64,000 bases of DNA, from assembly GCF_002901705.1 (NCBI RefSeq), contig NZ_PPPV01000016.1:454722-518721 (forward strand), read 5' to 3'. Below the pieces are notes generated by a model. The model made no database searches and was not told the DNA's origin. It worked only from the letters and a program-made list of their open reading frames with translations. Both the position numbers and the translations under genes were made by a program. Below are positions 47,383 through 56,153 of the stretch, piece by piece (positions within the stretch are counted from its first letter, which is position 1; every line of letters begins with the position of its first letter). The stretch is from Staphylococcus lugdunensis. GTDB taxonomy: Bacteria > Bacillota > Bacilli > Staphylococcales > Staphylococcaceae.

Positions 47383-48975
47383 TTATTGTTTAAATTGTTG
47401 GTTGTACTTTTGACGTTCTGCATCACGCAATTCTACACGACGAATTTTTCCGGAATTGGTCTTTGGTAAATCTTCTACAAATTCAATCGCTCTAGGATAT
47501 TTATATGGTGCAACGGTCTTTTTAGTAAAGTCTTGCAATGTTTTAACTAAGTCATCACTTGCTTTATAACCCTCATTTAAAATAACAAATGCTTTGACTA
47601 TATTTCCACGTATTTCATGGGGACTGGCTACCACTGCACATTCTTTTACGGCTGGATGATGAGTTAATGCATCTTCTACTTCAAAAGGTCCAATCGTGTA
47701 ACCAGAACTGATGATGATATCATCACTGCGTCCTTCAAACCAGAAATAACCATCTTCATCAATATGTGCTAAATCACCAGTGATATAATACTTCCCAGCA
47801 TGTGCGGCTTTAGTTCGCGCTTCATCTTTATAATAACCTTTAAATAATGCTGGTAAATCTAGTGGTACAGCAATATTTCCTTTCACACCAGGAGCAACTT
47901 GGCGTCCTTCATCATCAACTACTGTTGTGTCACTACCTGGAATTGCTTTACCCATAGAACCTGGGCGTGGTTTTGTATCTTTTAAAAATCCAATCAATAA
48001 TGTGCTCTCTGTTTGACCATAGCCATCACGAACAGTAAGTCCAAAGTGCGCTTCAAACTGATTAACAACCTCTTTATTTAAAGGCTCACCAGCTGATACT
48101 GCACTATGTAAATGATGAATATCATACTTATCTAAATTGGATAATTTAGCCATCATTCGATACTCTGTTGGCGTACAGCATAAGACATTAATCTTAAAAT
48201 TTTGTAATAGCTCTAAGTACCGAGTAGGATTGAACTTGCCATTGTAAACAAATGCTGTAGCTCCTGACCCCATAATAGAAAGGAAAGGTGTCCATACCCA
48301 TTTTTGCCAACCTGGTGCAGCGGTTGCCCACACAAGATCATCTTCTTTAATACTTAACCAATGCTTAGGTGCCATTTTCATATGAGCAAAACCCCAACCA
48401 TGTGTATGTGTAACTGCTTTTGGATTCCCTGTTGTACCGGACGTATAAGATAGTATCGCAATATCATCTCGACTGGTTGGTGCCATATCTAATTCTTCAC
48501 TTTGATTCAAGCGCTCGTCATCAATAGAAATCCATGCTTCATGGTGTCCTGCGACAACAAATTTAGTTAATGATATATACTCCTCTATATTCAAAAACTC
48601 TTTAATAAATTCCGGCATAGTAATAACCGCATCTATTTCTCCGTGCGAAATACGATATTGCAAATCTTTAGTACGCAGCATTTCAGAACTTGGAATAATT
48701 GCAATACCGAGCTTTAATGCAGCGATATAAATTCTATATGTAGAGATTGACCGCGGCATCATGATTAAAATTTTATCTCCCTTTTTGAGACCATGATTTA
48801 ACAGCACATGCCCGACTTGATTAGCTTGTTTCATTAAGTCTGCATAAGTTACCGCGATTGGGTCATTATGTCCATTTTCATAAATAATTGCATTTTTATC
48901 TTGGTCAGAAACATGTTTTTCAATTTCACTGACAATATTATATGTTTCTGGCGCTAATAAACTTGATTGTTTCAT
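47383..48975 (-). CDS. Acyl-CoA synthetase (AMP-forming, acetate/medium-chain type)
   Basis: 530 residues. ANL-superfamily motifs are complete: ILSYTSGTTGNPKAVTHTHG (P-loop), DGYGQTESTLLIG, YYITGDLAHIDEDGYFWFEGRSDDIIISSGYTIGPFEVEDALTHHPAVKE (hinge aspartate) and the catalytic lysine in LPKTNSGKIRRVELR. These enzymes activate a carboxylic acid with ATP and CoA. The segment WATAAPGWQKWVWTPF is like that of acetyl/propionyl and medium-chain ligases. Substrate undetermined. Single-gene unit ended by a terminator. Confidence 0.92.
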   Translation of the reverse strand: MKQSSLLAPETYNIVSEIEKHVSDQDKNAIIYENGHNDPIAVTYADLMKQANQVGHVLLNHGLKKGDKILIMMPRSISTYRIYIAALKLGIAIIPSSEMLRTKDLQYRISHGEIDAVITMPEFIKEFLNIEEYISLTKFVVAGHHEAWISIDDERLNQSEELDMAPTSRDDIAILSYTSGTTGNPKAVTHTHGWGFAHMKMAPKHWLSIKEDDLVWATAAPGWQKWVWTPFLSIMGSGATAFVYNGKFNPTRYLELLQNFKINVLCCTPTEYRMMAKLSNLDKYDIHHLHSAVSAGEPLNKEVVNQFEAHFGLTVRDGYGQTESTLLIGFLKDTKPRPGSMGKAIPGSDTTVVDDEGRQVAPGVKGNIAVPLDLPALFKGYYKDEARTKAAHAGKYYITGDLAHIDEDGYFWFEGRSDDIIISSGYTIGPFEVEDALTHHPAVKECAVVASPHEIRGNIVKAFVILNEGYKASDDLVKTLQDFTKKTVAPYKYPRAIEFVEDLPKTNSGKIRRVELRDAERQKYNQQFKQ

Positions 48976-49202
48976 ATCGTAACTTCCTTTCGCCTTCCAA
49001 TGATATTATCTTATCAAACCCTATAATGCATTGAAAAAGTAAACACTTATGAAAGTGGTTTCATTATAAAAAAGTATAAAGTTGTTAAAATTAATTATAA
49101 AAATTCTGTGATGATCGATTTCTTTATAACAATGAATAGTTAAAAATTGTTCAGACTTCTATTTTCAATTCATAAAATAATTAGCTCTTCCCTTTTGAAA
49201 TT

Positions 49203-49355
49203 TGAGAGCGAGACAACATTTATTACAAATTCGTAGTCCCGCCCCTGCAAAGTTGATAAGGATTGAAAACAGCTTGGTACCATCCCATTTTCAATCCAGT
49301 CAACTACCGCCAATATAGAGTTCATAGCTTAAAACATAATGATGTCCCAGACTCC
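49203..49355. repeat. Dispersed intergenic hairpin repeat, copy 6
   Basis: GAGAGCGAGACAACATTTATTACAAATTC and GTAGTCCCGCCCC form the diverged first block (the EcoRI-like palindrome is lost), then TTGATAAGGATTGAAAA pairs with TTTTCAATCCAGTCAA, then CATAATGATG. It lies between two same-strand genes. Confidence 0.72.
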
Positions 49356-49516
49356 GTGTATATGAAAATTAATTAAGAAAGATTATGAATCATGCTAACT
49401 TCTCAAACTTATCAACTCGTATTGTTTCACTACTTAGATATTGATATAAGAGATTATCTAATGCAGTAGCTCATAACTTTAATTACACTTTTTAAAAGAA
49501 ATTTAATATTCTAAAC

Positions 49517-49566
49517 AACAAAAATGACAATTTCTACTTTATTTTAATAGAAATTGCCATTTTTCG
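49517..49566 (-). terminator. Terminator of the ABM/YozE-like pair
   Basis: AAATGACAATTTCTA (about 49522-49536) pairs with TAGAAATTGCCATTT (49548-49562), with A and T runs outside. Confidence 0.72.
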
Positions 49567-49611
49567 ACTTACAGTGATTGATGTCCCACCTATTCAAGTC
49601 TGGTGACACTT

Positions 49612-50067
49612 TTATGAAGTATATCGTTCACATATAATCCCAATATGATAAGACAATTTGCGATTGACTAACCGTACGTCCGCACCTTGTGACGTGCCAC
49701 GTTTTTGATGTGTCTGTGAATAGGCCGAAGATTGTTGCCAATTTTTAAACGATTGATGGTTCAACCATTGCGTAATGATGACATAATGCTGACCTTGTTC
49801 ATTTGAGCGTAAAAAGCGTAGCGCTCTAAAACCAGGTACAGATGCTAAATGTTGTTGACGCTGTAAAAATTTTTGCTCAAATGCTCCTTCTTGTCCTTTA
49901 TTCACATATAAATGATTTAACATACAATAGCCATTATCGATTAATTCATTTATAGACTCTAAAATCATATAATCAAAGTGCTGATGATTTTTATAAATGC
50001 GCATTGTTTGCGGCGAAGTGGCTTCTAAAGCATAATACGGTGCTTTTTCATTAATCTTCATTAACAT
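49612..50067 (-). CDS. ABM-domain (antibiotic biosynthesis monooxygenase-like) protein
   Basis: 151 residues. The second half has the ABM ferredoxin-like fold: MLNHLYVNKGQEGAFEQKFLQRQQHLASVPGFRALRFLRS, then YVIITQWLNHQSFKNWQQSSAYSQTHQK. The first half resembles a degenerate copy of the same fold, a build shared by TRAP/HmoB-type proteins of Bacillus and Staphylococcus. Members include haem-degrading and stress-related proteins; the haem-liganding residues cannot be settled by eye. It starts 17 bases inside the end of the upstream YozE-like gene, so translation is coupled. Confidence 0.75.
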   Translation of the reverse strand: MLMKINEKAPYYALEATSPQTMRIYKNHQHFDYMILESINELIDNGYCMLNHLYVNKGQEGAFEQKFLQRQQHLASVPGFRALRFLRSNEQGQHYVIITQWLNHQSFKNWQQSSAYSQTHQKRGTSQGADVRLVNRKLSYHIGIICERYTS

Positions 50068-50320
50068 TTTCCTTTGGTTCTGTCTTTATGTGATCTACTA
50101 AACTAAAGTGCACTGTTTGCTGTTCATATAAAGATAATGAACGCTTTACTGTTTCTAAATGTTCATCATCTAACTCAATCTCATCGATAAAATAGCTCAA
50201 TATATTATCAGTTGTCTTCTCATGTTTAGGAAACTGACAATCCTTGTTTAAATAATGAGCTAATTCTCCTAGAGGCGTCTGGTCTCCGACAAAGTTCTGC
50301 ATGTAATCATAAAAAGTCAC
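50051..50320 (-). CDS. YozE/SAM-like small protein
   Basis: 89 residues. MTFYDYMQNFVGDQTPLGELAHYLNKDCQFPKHEKTTDNILSYFID matches the YozE_SAM_like (UPF0346) pattern of a tyrosine/aromatic-rich helical domain that starts S/TFYxY and contains FPK. The C-terminal tail is acidic and probably disordered (EPKENVNED). Function unknown. It is first in a two-gene unit with the ABM protein, sharing 17 bases. Confidence 0.72.
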   Translation of the reverse strand: MTFYDYMQNFVGDQTPLGELAHYLNKDCQFPKHEKTTDNILSYFIDEIELDDEHLETVKRSLSLYEQQTVHFSLVDHIKTEPKENVNED

Positions 50321-50458
50321 ACTTTCACCTCTTCATTAGTATGTATCCCCATACTAACACGTAAACAATAATAAAACATCATATATTTAACTATTTCCAA
50401 TAAAAAGTTATAAATTTTTAAATTTAATTTAACAAATAGTTAATTTAAATTAAGATAT

Positions 50459-51637
50459 CTATCCTTGTAAATAATCTAAAACAATTGTACCTACAGCTTC
50501 TGCAGCAACTAACATGGAAGATTCGTCGATATTAAATTTCGGATGATGATGCGGATATGCATGTCCTTCCTGTGGTGCAGCTCCTGAATATAAAAACGTA
50601 CTTGGTAACGCTTGAGCATAATATGCGAAATCTTCTGATGGTGGTTGTGGTTCACATTCTTCTACACCTATTACATCTGGTAATTGCGCTTGTCTTAATG
50701 TTTCAACAATATAAGATGTAAACTGAGGATCATTGTATAACGCGGGATAATCTGGTTGAAATTCAAAGTCATATTGAACATCAAATGATGTAGCTATACC
50801 TTGAACAATACGTTCAAGTTCATATTTAATCGTGTCCCGTGTGGCATCTGTTAAAGCACGAACATCTCCTTCGATTTCAACGGTATCTTTTATTACATTA
50901 AACTGACCTTTACCATCAAAGGATCCTATCGTCACAACGCCTGTTTCAAAAGGACTCAATCGTCTTGAAACTACATTTTGCGCTGTAGTGACGAAGTTAG
51001 CACCAGCGACAATCGCATCCTTAGCAGTATGAGGTGATGAGCCATGTCCACCTTCTCCGTGTATAGTTAATTTAAAATAAGCGCGTCCTGTTTGCGTATT
51101 ACCTTCATGGTAATAAATTTTACCTGATGTCATATTCGTCATAACATGAATGCCTAAAACGTGATCAACACCTTCTAAAACACCGTCCTCAATCATACCT
51201 TTCGCACCACCTGGTGGCATTTCTTCTGCTGGCTGATGAATGACAACGACTTTACCACTAAATTGATCTTTCATTTCAATTAATGTTTCCGCTAGAACAA
51301 GCATATATGCCGTATGCGCATCATGACCACAAGCATGCATGACTCCTTCATTTTGGGAAGCATATGATAATCCAGTATCTTCTTGAATTGGTAACGCATC
51401 GAAGTCCGCACGAATGGCAATCGTTTTACCTGGTTTGCCACTATCAATGGTCACTTTTACACCATTAGGACCAACATTCGTTTGGACATCACACGCTTTG
51501 TCCTTATAGAATTCAGCAATATACTTAGGTGTTTCTGTTTCATGGAATGATAATTCTGGATGTTCATGTAAATATCGACGTATATCAATCATACGTTGCT
51601 CTTTTGCTTTTAAACGTTCAACTAATGTTTCCCCCAT
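50459..51637 (-). CDS. M20 family amidohydrolase (N-acyl-amino acid hydrolase type)
   Basis: 392 residues from ATG 51637 (AAAGGAG 10 bases upstream). Two-metal peptidase motifs: IAIRADFDALPIQED, MHACGHDAHTAYML (CGHDxH), VVVIHQPAEEMPPGGAKGMIEDG (catalytic EE) and the dimer-interface GEGGHGSSPH. The late histidine HHHPKFNIDESSM completes the site. Such enzymes deacylate N-acyl or indole-acetyl amino acids, or N-acetyl-cysteine. It follows the betBA operon on the same strand but behind a terminator, so it is separate. Confidence 0.92.
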   Translation of the reverse strand: MGETLVERLKAKEQRMIDIRRYLHEHPELSFHETETPKYIAEFYKDKACDVQTNVGPNGVKVTIDSGKPGKTIAIRADFDALPIQEDTGLSYASQNEGVMHACGHDAHTAYMLVLAETLIEMKDQFSGKVVVIHQPAEEMPPGGAKGMIEDGVLEGVDHVLGIHVMTNMTSGKIYYHEGNTQTGRAYFKLTIHGEGGHGSSPHTAKDAIVAGANFVTTAQNVVSRRLSPFETGVVTIGSFDGKGQFNVIKDTVEIEGDVRALTDATRDTIKYELERIVQGIATSFDVQYDFEFQPDYPALYNDPQFTSYIVETLRQAQLPDVIGVEECEPQPPSEDFAYYAQALPSTFLYSGAAPQEGHAYPHHHPKFNIDESSMLVAAEAVGTIVLDYLQG

Positions 51638-51727
51638 ATTCACCACTCCTTTTATTATTTATAAGTCCATTATAAATCTTTCACAATAAGATTTGTTGTG
51701 ACACACACTCAAGTAATTTTATAAGTA

Positions 51728-51776
51728 TAAAAAAAGCAGGACTGAAATCTAATTTTAAAGATTTCATTATCCTGCA
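51728..51776 (-). terminator. Terminator of the betB-betA operon
   Basis: GCAGGA-N-TGAAATCT pairs with AGATTTCA-N-TCCTGC around an AT-rich loop, followed by seven U on the minus strand. Confidence 0.85.
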
Positions 51777-51779
51777 TCA

Positions 51780-51888
51780 TCTGCTTTGCTTGTGGAAATG
51801 CTTGTAGCATCTCTCTATGCTGGGGGCTATCCCAATTTGCTCTACTTGTCAAATTTCTTGTCGAAATTCTCTCTGCTGGCCTCATTAG
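51780..51888. repeat. Degenerate STAR-like element
   Basis: GCTTTGCTTGTGGAAATGC, CTGGGGGCTATCCCAATTTGC and TTGTCGAAATTCTCTCTGCTGG resemble the complementary strand of the STAR unit at 58.4 kb, including the GAAATTCTC core. It is diverged, and its right edge meets the 3' end of betA at 51885. Confidence 0.5.
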
Positions 51889-53591
51889 TATGGGTAGTAT
51901 GGATTGTGTTCCATTGTACCATCGTTGGGGTCGTGTTTGCCATGGATGTAATAATCTACGTATTGTGGTTCTAATGGTTTTTTGCCGCGAATGATATCTG
52001 CTGCTTTTTCGGCAAGCATAAGTACCGGTGCGTGAATGTTTCCATTTGTAGTTCTTGGCATTGCTGAAGCATCCACGACGCGCAAATTCTCCATGCCATG
52101 GACTTTCATTGTTAGTGGATCTACAACTGCCATTGGATCTGTTGCCGGCCCCATTTTTGCACTGCATGATGGGTGTAATGCTGTTTCACCATCTTTACGC
52201 ACCCAGTCCAATATTTCTTCATCTGTTTGTACAGATGGTCCCGGAGAAATTTCACCACCATTAAATGAATCCATCGCTTTTTGAGATAAAATATTACGCG
52301 CTACACGAATCGCTTCTACCCATTCTTGTTCATCTTCTTTTGTTGAAAGATAGTTAAACACGATGCTTGGCTTTTCAAATGGATCTTTAGATTTAATCTT
52401 TAAGCTGCCACGTGAGTTTGAATACATTGGTCCTACATGTACTTGATAACCATGAGCAACTGGTGCTTTTTGTCCGTCATATCTTACAGCAATTGGTAAG
52501 AAATGGAACATTAAGTTAGGATAGGCAACTTGATCATTTGATCTAACAAAGGCACCACCCTCAAAGTGATTGGAAGCTGCTGCACCTTTTCGTGCAAAAA
52601 TCCATTGCAAACCAATCCATGGCATGCGTTTAACATCTAAACTAGGTTGTAAAGAGACTGGTTCTTTACATTCATGTTGAATATAAACTTCTAAATGGTC
52701 TTCAAAGTTTTCTCCAACACCCGGTAAATGCATGCGTGGCTCAATGCCTTTTGATTTTAAGAAGTCCGCATCTCCTATACCAGATAATTGTAATAATTGC
52801 GGTGTGTTAAAAGCACCACCTGATAAAATCACTTCTCCTGCATTTACAGTATGATTTTTTCCATTACGTTTGAACGTTACACCGGTAGCTTTATTACCTT
52901 CAAAGTGCAATTCAGTGACGAAAGCACGTGTCTTAACCGTTAAATTCTTACGCTTCATTGCTGGTCTTAAGTATGCTCTTGATGCAGACATACGTCGACC
53001 ATGATGGACTTGACTATCGAATGGACCGAATCCTTCTTGTCTAAAACCATTGACGTCCTCTGTCTTGTGGTAACCCGCTTCAACACCTGCGTTAAAGAAT
53101 GATTTGAAAAGAGGATTAGTTGCTGGTCCTCGCTTTAATTTTATTGGTCCTTGATGTCCTCTAAATTGATCATGTGGCGCTGCTCCAAAGGTTTTTTCTA
53201 ATTTTTTAAAATAAGGTAAACAGTGCGCAAAATCCCAAGATTCCATACCTTCAGGTTCTGCCCAACCTTCGTAATCTAATGGATTGCCTCGTTGATAAAT
53301 CATTCCATTGATAGAGCTTGAGCCGCCTAAGACTTTACCACGCGCATGGTCTACTTTACGTCCCATATGTGGTTCTTCTTCTGTTTGATATCTCCAATCA
53401 TAGAATGGATTACCTGAAGGAAACATTAATGCTGCTGGCATTTGTATAAATAAATCCCAGGGATAGTCACTACGGCCTGCTTCTAATACAAGTACATTTT
53501 TATCTTTATCCTCAGATAAACGCGCACCTAATACAGAACCTGCACTTCCACCACCAATAATGACATAATCATATGACTTGTTTTCACTCAT
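51885..53591 (-). CDS. betA: Choline dehydrogenase
   Basis: 568 residues. Oxidises choline to betaine aldehyde, first step of glycine betaine formation for osmoprotection. GMC flavoprotein motifs: [31 protein letters not shown] (FAD), the GMC signature [35 protein letters not shown], and the catalytic histidine in [11 protein letters not shown] with the late [19 protein letters not shown]. Start has GGAGG 11 bases upstream. It follows betB by 91 bases on the same strand. Confidence 0.96.
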   Translation of the reverse strand: MSENKSYDYVIIGGGSAGSVLGARLSEDKDKNVLVLEAGRSDYPWDLFIQMPAALMFPSGNPFYDWRYQTEEEPHMGRKVDHARGKVLGGSSSINGMIYQRGNPLDYEGWAEPEGMESWDFAHCLPYFKKLEKTFGAAPHDQFRGHQGPIKLKRGPATNPLFKSFFNAGVEAGYHKTEDVNGFRQEGFGPFDSQVHHGRRMSASRAYLRPAMKRKNLTVKTRAFVTELHFEGNKATGVTFKRNGKNHTVNAGEVILSGGAFNTPQLLQLSGIGDADFLKSKGIEPRMHLPGVGENFEDHLEVYIQHECKEPVSLQPSLDVKRMPWIGLQWIFARKGAAASNHFEGGAFVRSNDQVAYPNLMFHFLPIAVRYDGQKAPVAHGYQVHVGPMYSNSRGSLKIKSKDPFEKPSIVFNYLSTKEDEQEWVEAIRVARNILSQKAMDSFNGGEISPGPSVQTDEEILDWVRKDGETALHPSCSAKMGPATDPMAVVDPLTMKVHGMENLRVVDASAMPRTTNGNIHAPVLMLAEKAADIIRGKKPLEPQYVDYYIHGKHDPNDGTMEHNPYYPY

Positions 53592-53682
53592 GTTGATTTC
53601 GTCCTCCCTTATAAAATAAAATGATGTGTCTCTCGCATATATAAGTTTGTTTTAACTTTATTTACAATGTATGAACGCTCTT

Positions 53683-55173
53683 TTATTTACTAAAGAAATT
53701 GATTGGTTCTGGCTTCGTATTCGTTAAAATATGTTTACTGATTAAATATTCTTCTAATCCTTCTTTACCTAATTCGCGACCAATACCTGATTGTTTAAAA
53801 CCACCCCATGGTGCTTGAGCAAAGTAAGGATGGAAATCATTTATCCACACTGTACCTAATTTAAGTTTATTAGCCACACGCTGTGCTTTACCTAAGTCTT
53901 TTGTGAATACGGCACCAGCTAAGCCATAAATTGAGTCATTAGCTAATTCTATAACTTCTTCTTCGCTATCAAATCCCTCAATAGTCACAACAGGTCCAAA
54001 GACTTCTTCTTGAACAATACGCATTGATGTATCGCAATTTGTGATAACTGTTGGTTCAAAGAATAACCCATTTTGTAGGTCTTCTCTATCGGGACGTTTG
54101 CCGCCAATAGCAATTGTAGCGCCCTCTTTTTTAGCAATTTCCATATAGCTTTCAATTTTGTCACGATGTTCTGTAGAGATAACTGGCCCCATTTCAGTAT
54201 CATCATCGAAGCCGTTCCCTAATTTAATTTTACCTACACGATCAATAAGTGCTTTTTCAAAATCACCTTTGATATCGTTATGAACTAAAATACGTGATCC
54301 AGCTGAACAAACTTGGCCTGCATGGAAGTAACCACCATTTAATGCTTGATCTACCGCTAAGTCGAAGTCAGCATCAGCAAAAATAATATTAGGGTTCTTA
54401 CCACCCAGTTCTAATGCTATGTTCGTTACATTATTCGCAGCATTTTTCATAATGTGTTTTCCGGTCTCAATTCCGCCTGTAAATGAAACTAGATCCACTT
54501 CTTTATGACCCGATAATGTGTCCCCTACTTCTTCACCACTACTTAGTATCAAATTAATCACGCCTTTAGGGAAACCAACTTCTTCCATTAATTCAAATAC
54601 TCTAATTGTAGTCAATGGTGTAATTTCACTTGGTTTCATTACAAGCGAACAACCAGTTGCTAATGCTGGCGCAATTTTCCAAGACGCTTGTAATAAAGGA
54701 TAATTCCAAGGTGTAATTTGAGTGACAACACCAACAGGTTCTTTAACAACTTTACTTTCAGTGTTTGGAATTGGCGTATTGATAATCTCTCCACCGTCTT
54801 TATCAGCTAATCCAGCAAAATAGTTAAAGACATTAGCAATATCATCCATATCTGCATATGACTCTCCTAGTGTTTTACCTGTATCTAGTGTTTCTAATTG
54901 AGCTAACTCATCACGATGTTCCGTAATTTTGTCAGCAATAGCTCTAACTTTTTTCCCTCTGACTTCACTTGTTTCTAATGACCATTCGCCATCTTCAAAT
55001 GCACGACGCGCTGCTAAAATAGCTTGTTCGGCATCTTCAGCTGTACCTTCTGTTACGGTAAAAACAACCTCTTGATTATAAGGATTGATAATTTCTCTTG
55101 TATTTTTATTTGAGCTTTCAACCCATTTACCATCGATATATTGACGCTGCGACAATTTTTCTACAAGTTTCAT
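53683..55173 (-). CDS. betB: Betaine aldehyde dehydrogenase
   Basis: 496 residues from ATG 55173 (CGGAGGTC upstream). NAD(P)-dependent oxidation of betaine aldehyde to glycine betaine. The ALDH markers are in place: PWNYPLLQASWKIAPALATGCSLVMKPSE, VSFTGGIETGKHIM, IALELGGKNPNI (catalytic Glu), HAGQVCSAGSR (catalytic Cys) and EEVFGPVV. The operon is betB-betA. The gene is also called gbsA. The divergent GbsR-type regulator CudC lies upstream. Confidence 0.96.
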   Translation of the reverse strand: MKLVEKLSQRQYIDGKWVESSNKNTREIINPYNQEVVFTVTEGTAEDAEQAILAARRAFEDGEWSLETSEVRGKKVRAIADKITEHRDELAQLETLDTGKTLGESYADMDDIANVFNYFAGLADKDGGEIINTPIPNTESKVVKEPVGVVTQITPWNYPLLQASWKIAPALATGCSLVMKPSEITPLTTIRVFELMEEVGFPKGVINLILSSGEEVGDTLSGHKEVDLVSFTGGIETGKHIMKNAANNVTNIALELGGKNPNIIFADADFDLAVDQALNGGYFHAGQVCSAGSRILVHNDIKGDFEKALIDRVGKIKLGNGFDDDTEMGPVISTEHRDKIESYMEIAKKEGATIAIGGKRPDREDLQNGLFFEPTVITNCDTSMRIVQEEVFGPVVTIEGFDSEEEVIELANDSIYGLAGAVFTKDLGKAQRVANKLKLGTVWINDFHPYFAQAPWGGFKQSGIGRELGKEGLEEYLISKHILTNTKPEPINFFSK

Positions 55174-55291
55174 CAAACGACCTCCGTTAAGTTTGTTAAA
55201 TTTATATTTAACGAATTTTATAAATCATATGCTAGCATATGTGAAAATTTAATGTCAAATTTCATGATATTGTCATAATTTTATCTAGAGT

Positions 55292-55440
55292 TTAGGACAT
55301 AATTATGTTTTAGACTATGAGCGATATATTGGCAGTAGTTGACTGGATTAAAAATACGCTGATACCAAGCTTTTTTCAATTCTAGTCAACCTTGCTGGGG
55401 CAGAACTACGAATTCATAATGAATGCTGTCCTGCTTCTAT
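55292..55440. repeat. Dispersed intergenic hairpin repeat, copy 7 (inverted orientation)
   Basis: TTTAGGACATAATTATGTTTTAGAC, then GGCAGTAGTTGACTGGATTAAAAA paired with TTTTTTCAATTCTAGTCAA, then GAATTCATAATGAATGC. It lies in the divergent promoter region of betB and cudC, so it is not only a terminator element. Confidence 0.78.
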
Positions 55441-55540
55441 CTTTTTAAAGTGATTGAAAAATTTTCTATAATGTGCAAGTATGAATTGGTAATATCTAAC
55501 AGTGAATGCAGCTAATGAACTGGATAATGGAGGTGAGCGT

Positions 55541-56101
55541 ATGGTACATTCACAGTCAAATGAAGAAAAATTAGAAGCTGCTAAAGATTTAGTCATTAAT
55601 TCTATTGGGCAAACTATGGACTTGTATGGCACAAATCGCAGCGTCGGAAATTTGTTTGGGACAATGGTCTTTGAAGGTAGCATGACATTAGATGAAATGC
55701 GTGAACATCTTCAGATGAGCAAACCAAGTATGAGTGCAGGTGTCAAGAAGCTTCAAGAATTCGATTTAGTGAAACAACAATTTACGCGAGGCAGTCGAAA
55801 ACAACATTTTATCGCAGAAAAAGACTTTTTTACCTTTTTCCGCAATTTCTTCACTAAAAAATGGGAGCGTGAAGTTGACACTAATATGGCAGCAATTATT
55901 GAAGCCGAAAAAATCATTACTTCAGTGCTAAATGATGAGGCAATTGATGATGAAATTAAGCAAGATGCGCTTAATATTGAGCAGCAATTGAAACATACAA
56001 AAATATATTGTCAGTGGTTGTCAAATTTAACTACAGCATTAGAAACTGGCGAAATATTTGACTACTTTCCTATTCCAAACAGCCAAGAAAACAATAATTA
56101 A
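55541..56101 (+). CDS. cudC: GbsR/CudC-type choline-responsive regulator
   Basis: 186 residues from ATG 55541 (GGAGGTGA 4 bases upstream; the longer frame lacks such a site). It has the GbsR/MarR-like winged helix: GRN-like opening LYGTNRSVGNLFGTMVFEGSMTLDEMREHLQMSKPSMSAGVKKLQEFDLVKQQFTRGSRKQHFIAEKDFFTFF. In Bacillus GbsR and staphylococcal CudC control choline uptake and oxidation. It is divergent from betBA and convergent with the transporter gene, the usual cud order in staphylococci. Confidence 0.92.
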   Translation: MVHSQSNEEKLEAAKDLVINSIGQTMDLYGTNRSVGNLFGTMVFEGSMTLDEMREHLQMSKPSMSAGVKKLQEFDLVKQQFTRGSRKQHFIAEKDFFTFFRNFFTKKWEREVDTNMAAIIEAEKIITSVLNDEAIDDEIKQDALNIEQQLKHTKIYCQWLSNLTTALETGEIFDYFPIPNSQENNN

Positions 56102-56104
56102 ACA

Positions 56105-56148
56105 AAAAACGTCTATGATCTTTATCAGCTGATCATAGACGTTTTTGC
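56105..56148. terminator. Bidirectional terminator between cudC and cudT
   Basis: AAAAACGTCTATGATC (56105-56120) and its exact complement (56131-56146) with a 10-base loop. A and T runs on both sides serve both strands. Confidence 0.9.
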
Positions 56149-56153
56149 ATATA

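Larger units (their letters stand above)
48976..49611. other. Intergenic region with hairpin repeat copy 6 and a terminator
   Basis: About 640 bases. The acyl-CoA synthetase promoter is near 48990-49080. Repeat copy 6 fills 49203-49355. 49360-49500 is AT-rich with nothing recognisable, and a terminator lies at 49517-49566. Confidence 0.6.

Noticed and set aside
51709..52167. 152-codon minus-strand frame over the 3' end of betA
   Set aside because: Most of it lies inside betA in another frame; composition is irregular and there is no ribosome binding site. The only structured part is the operon terminator and the STAR-like relic.
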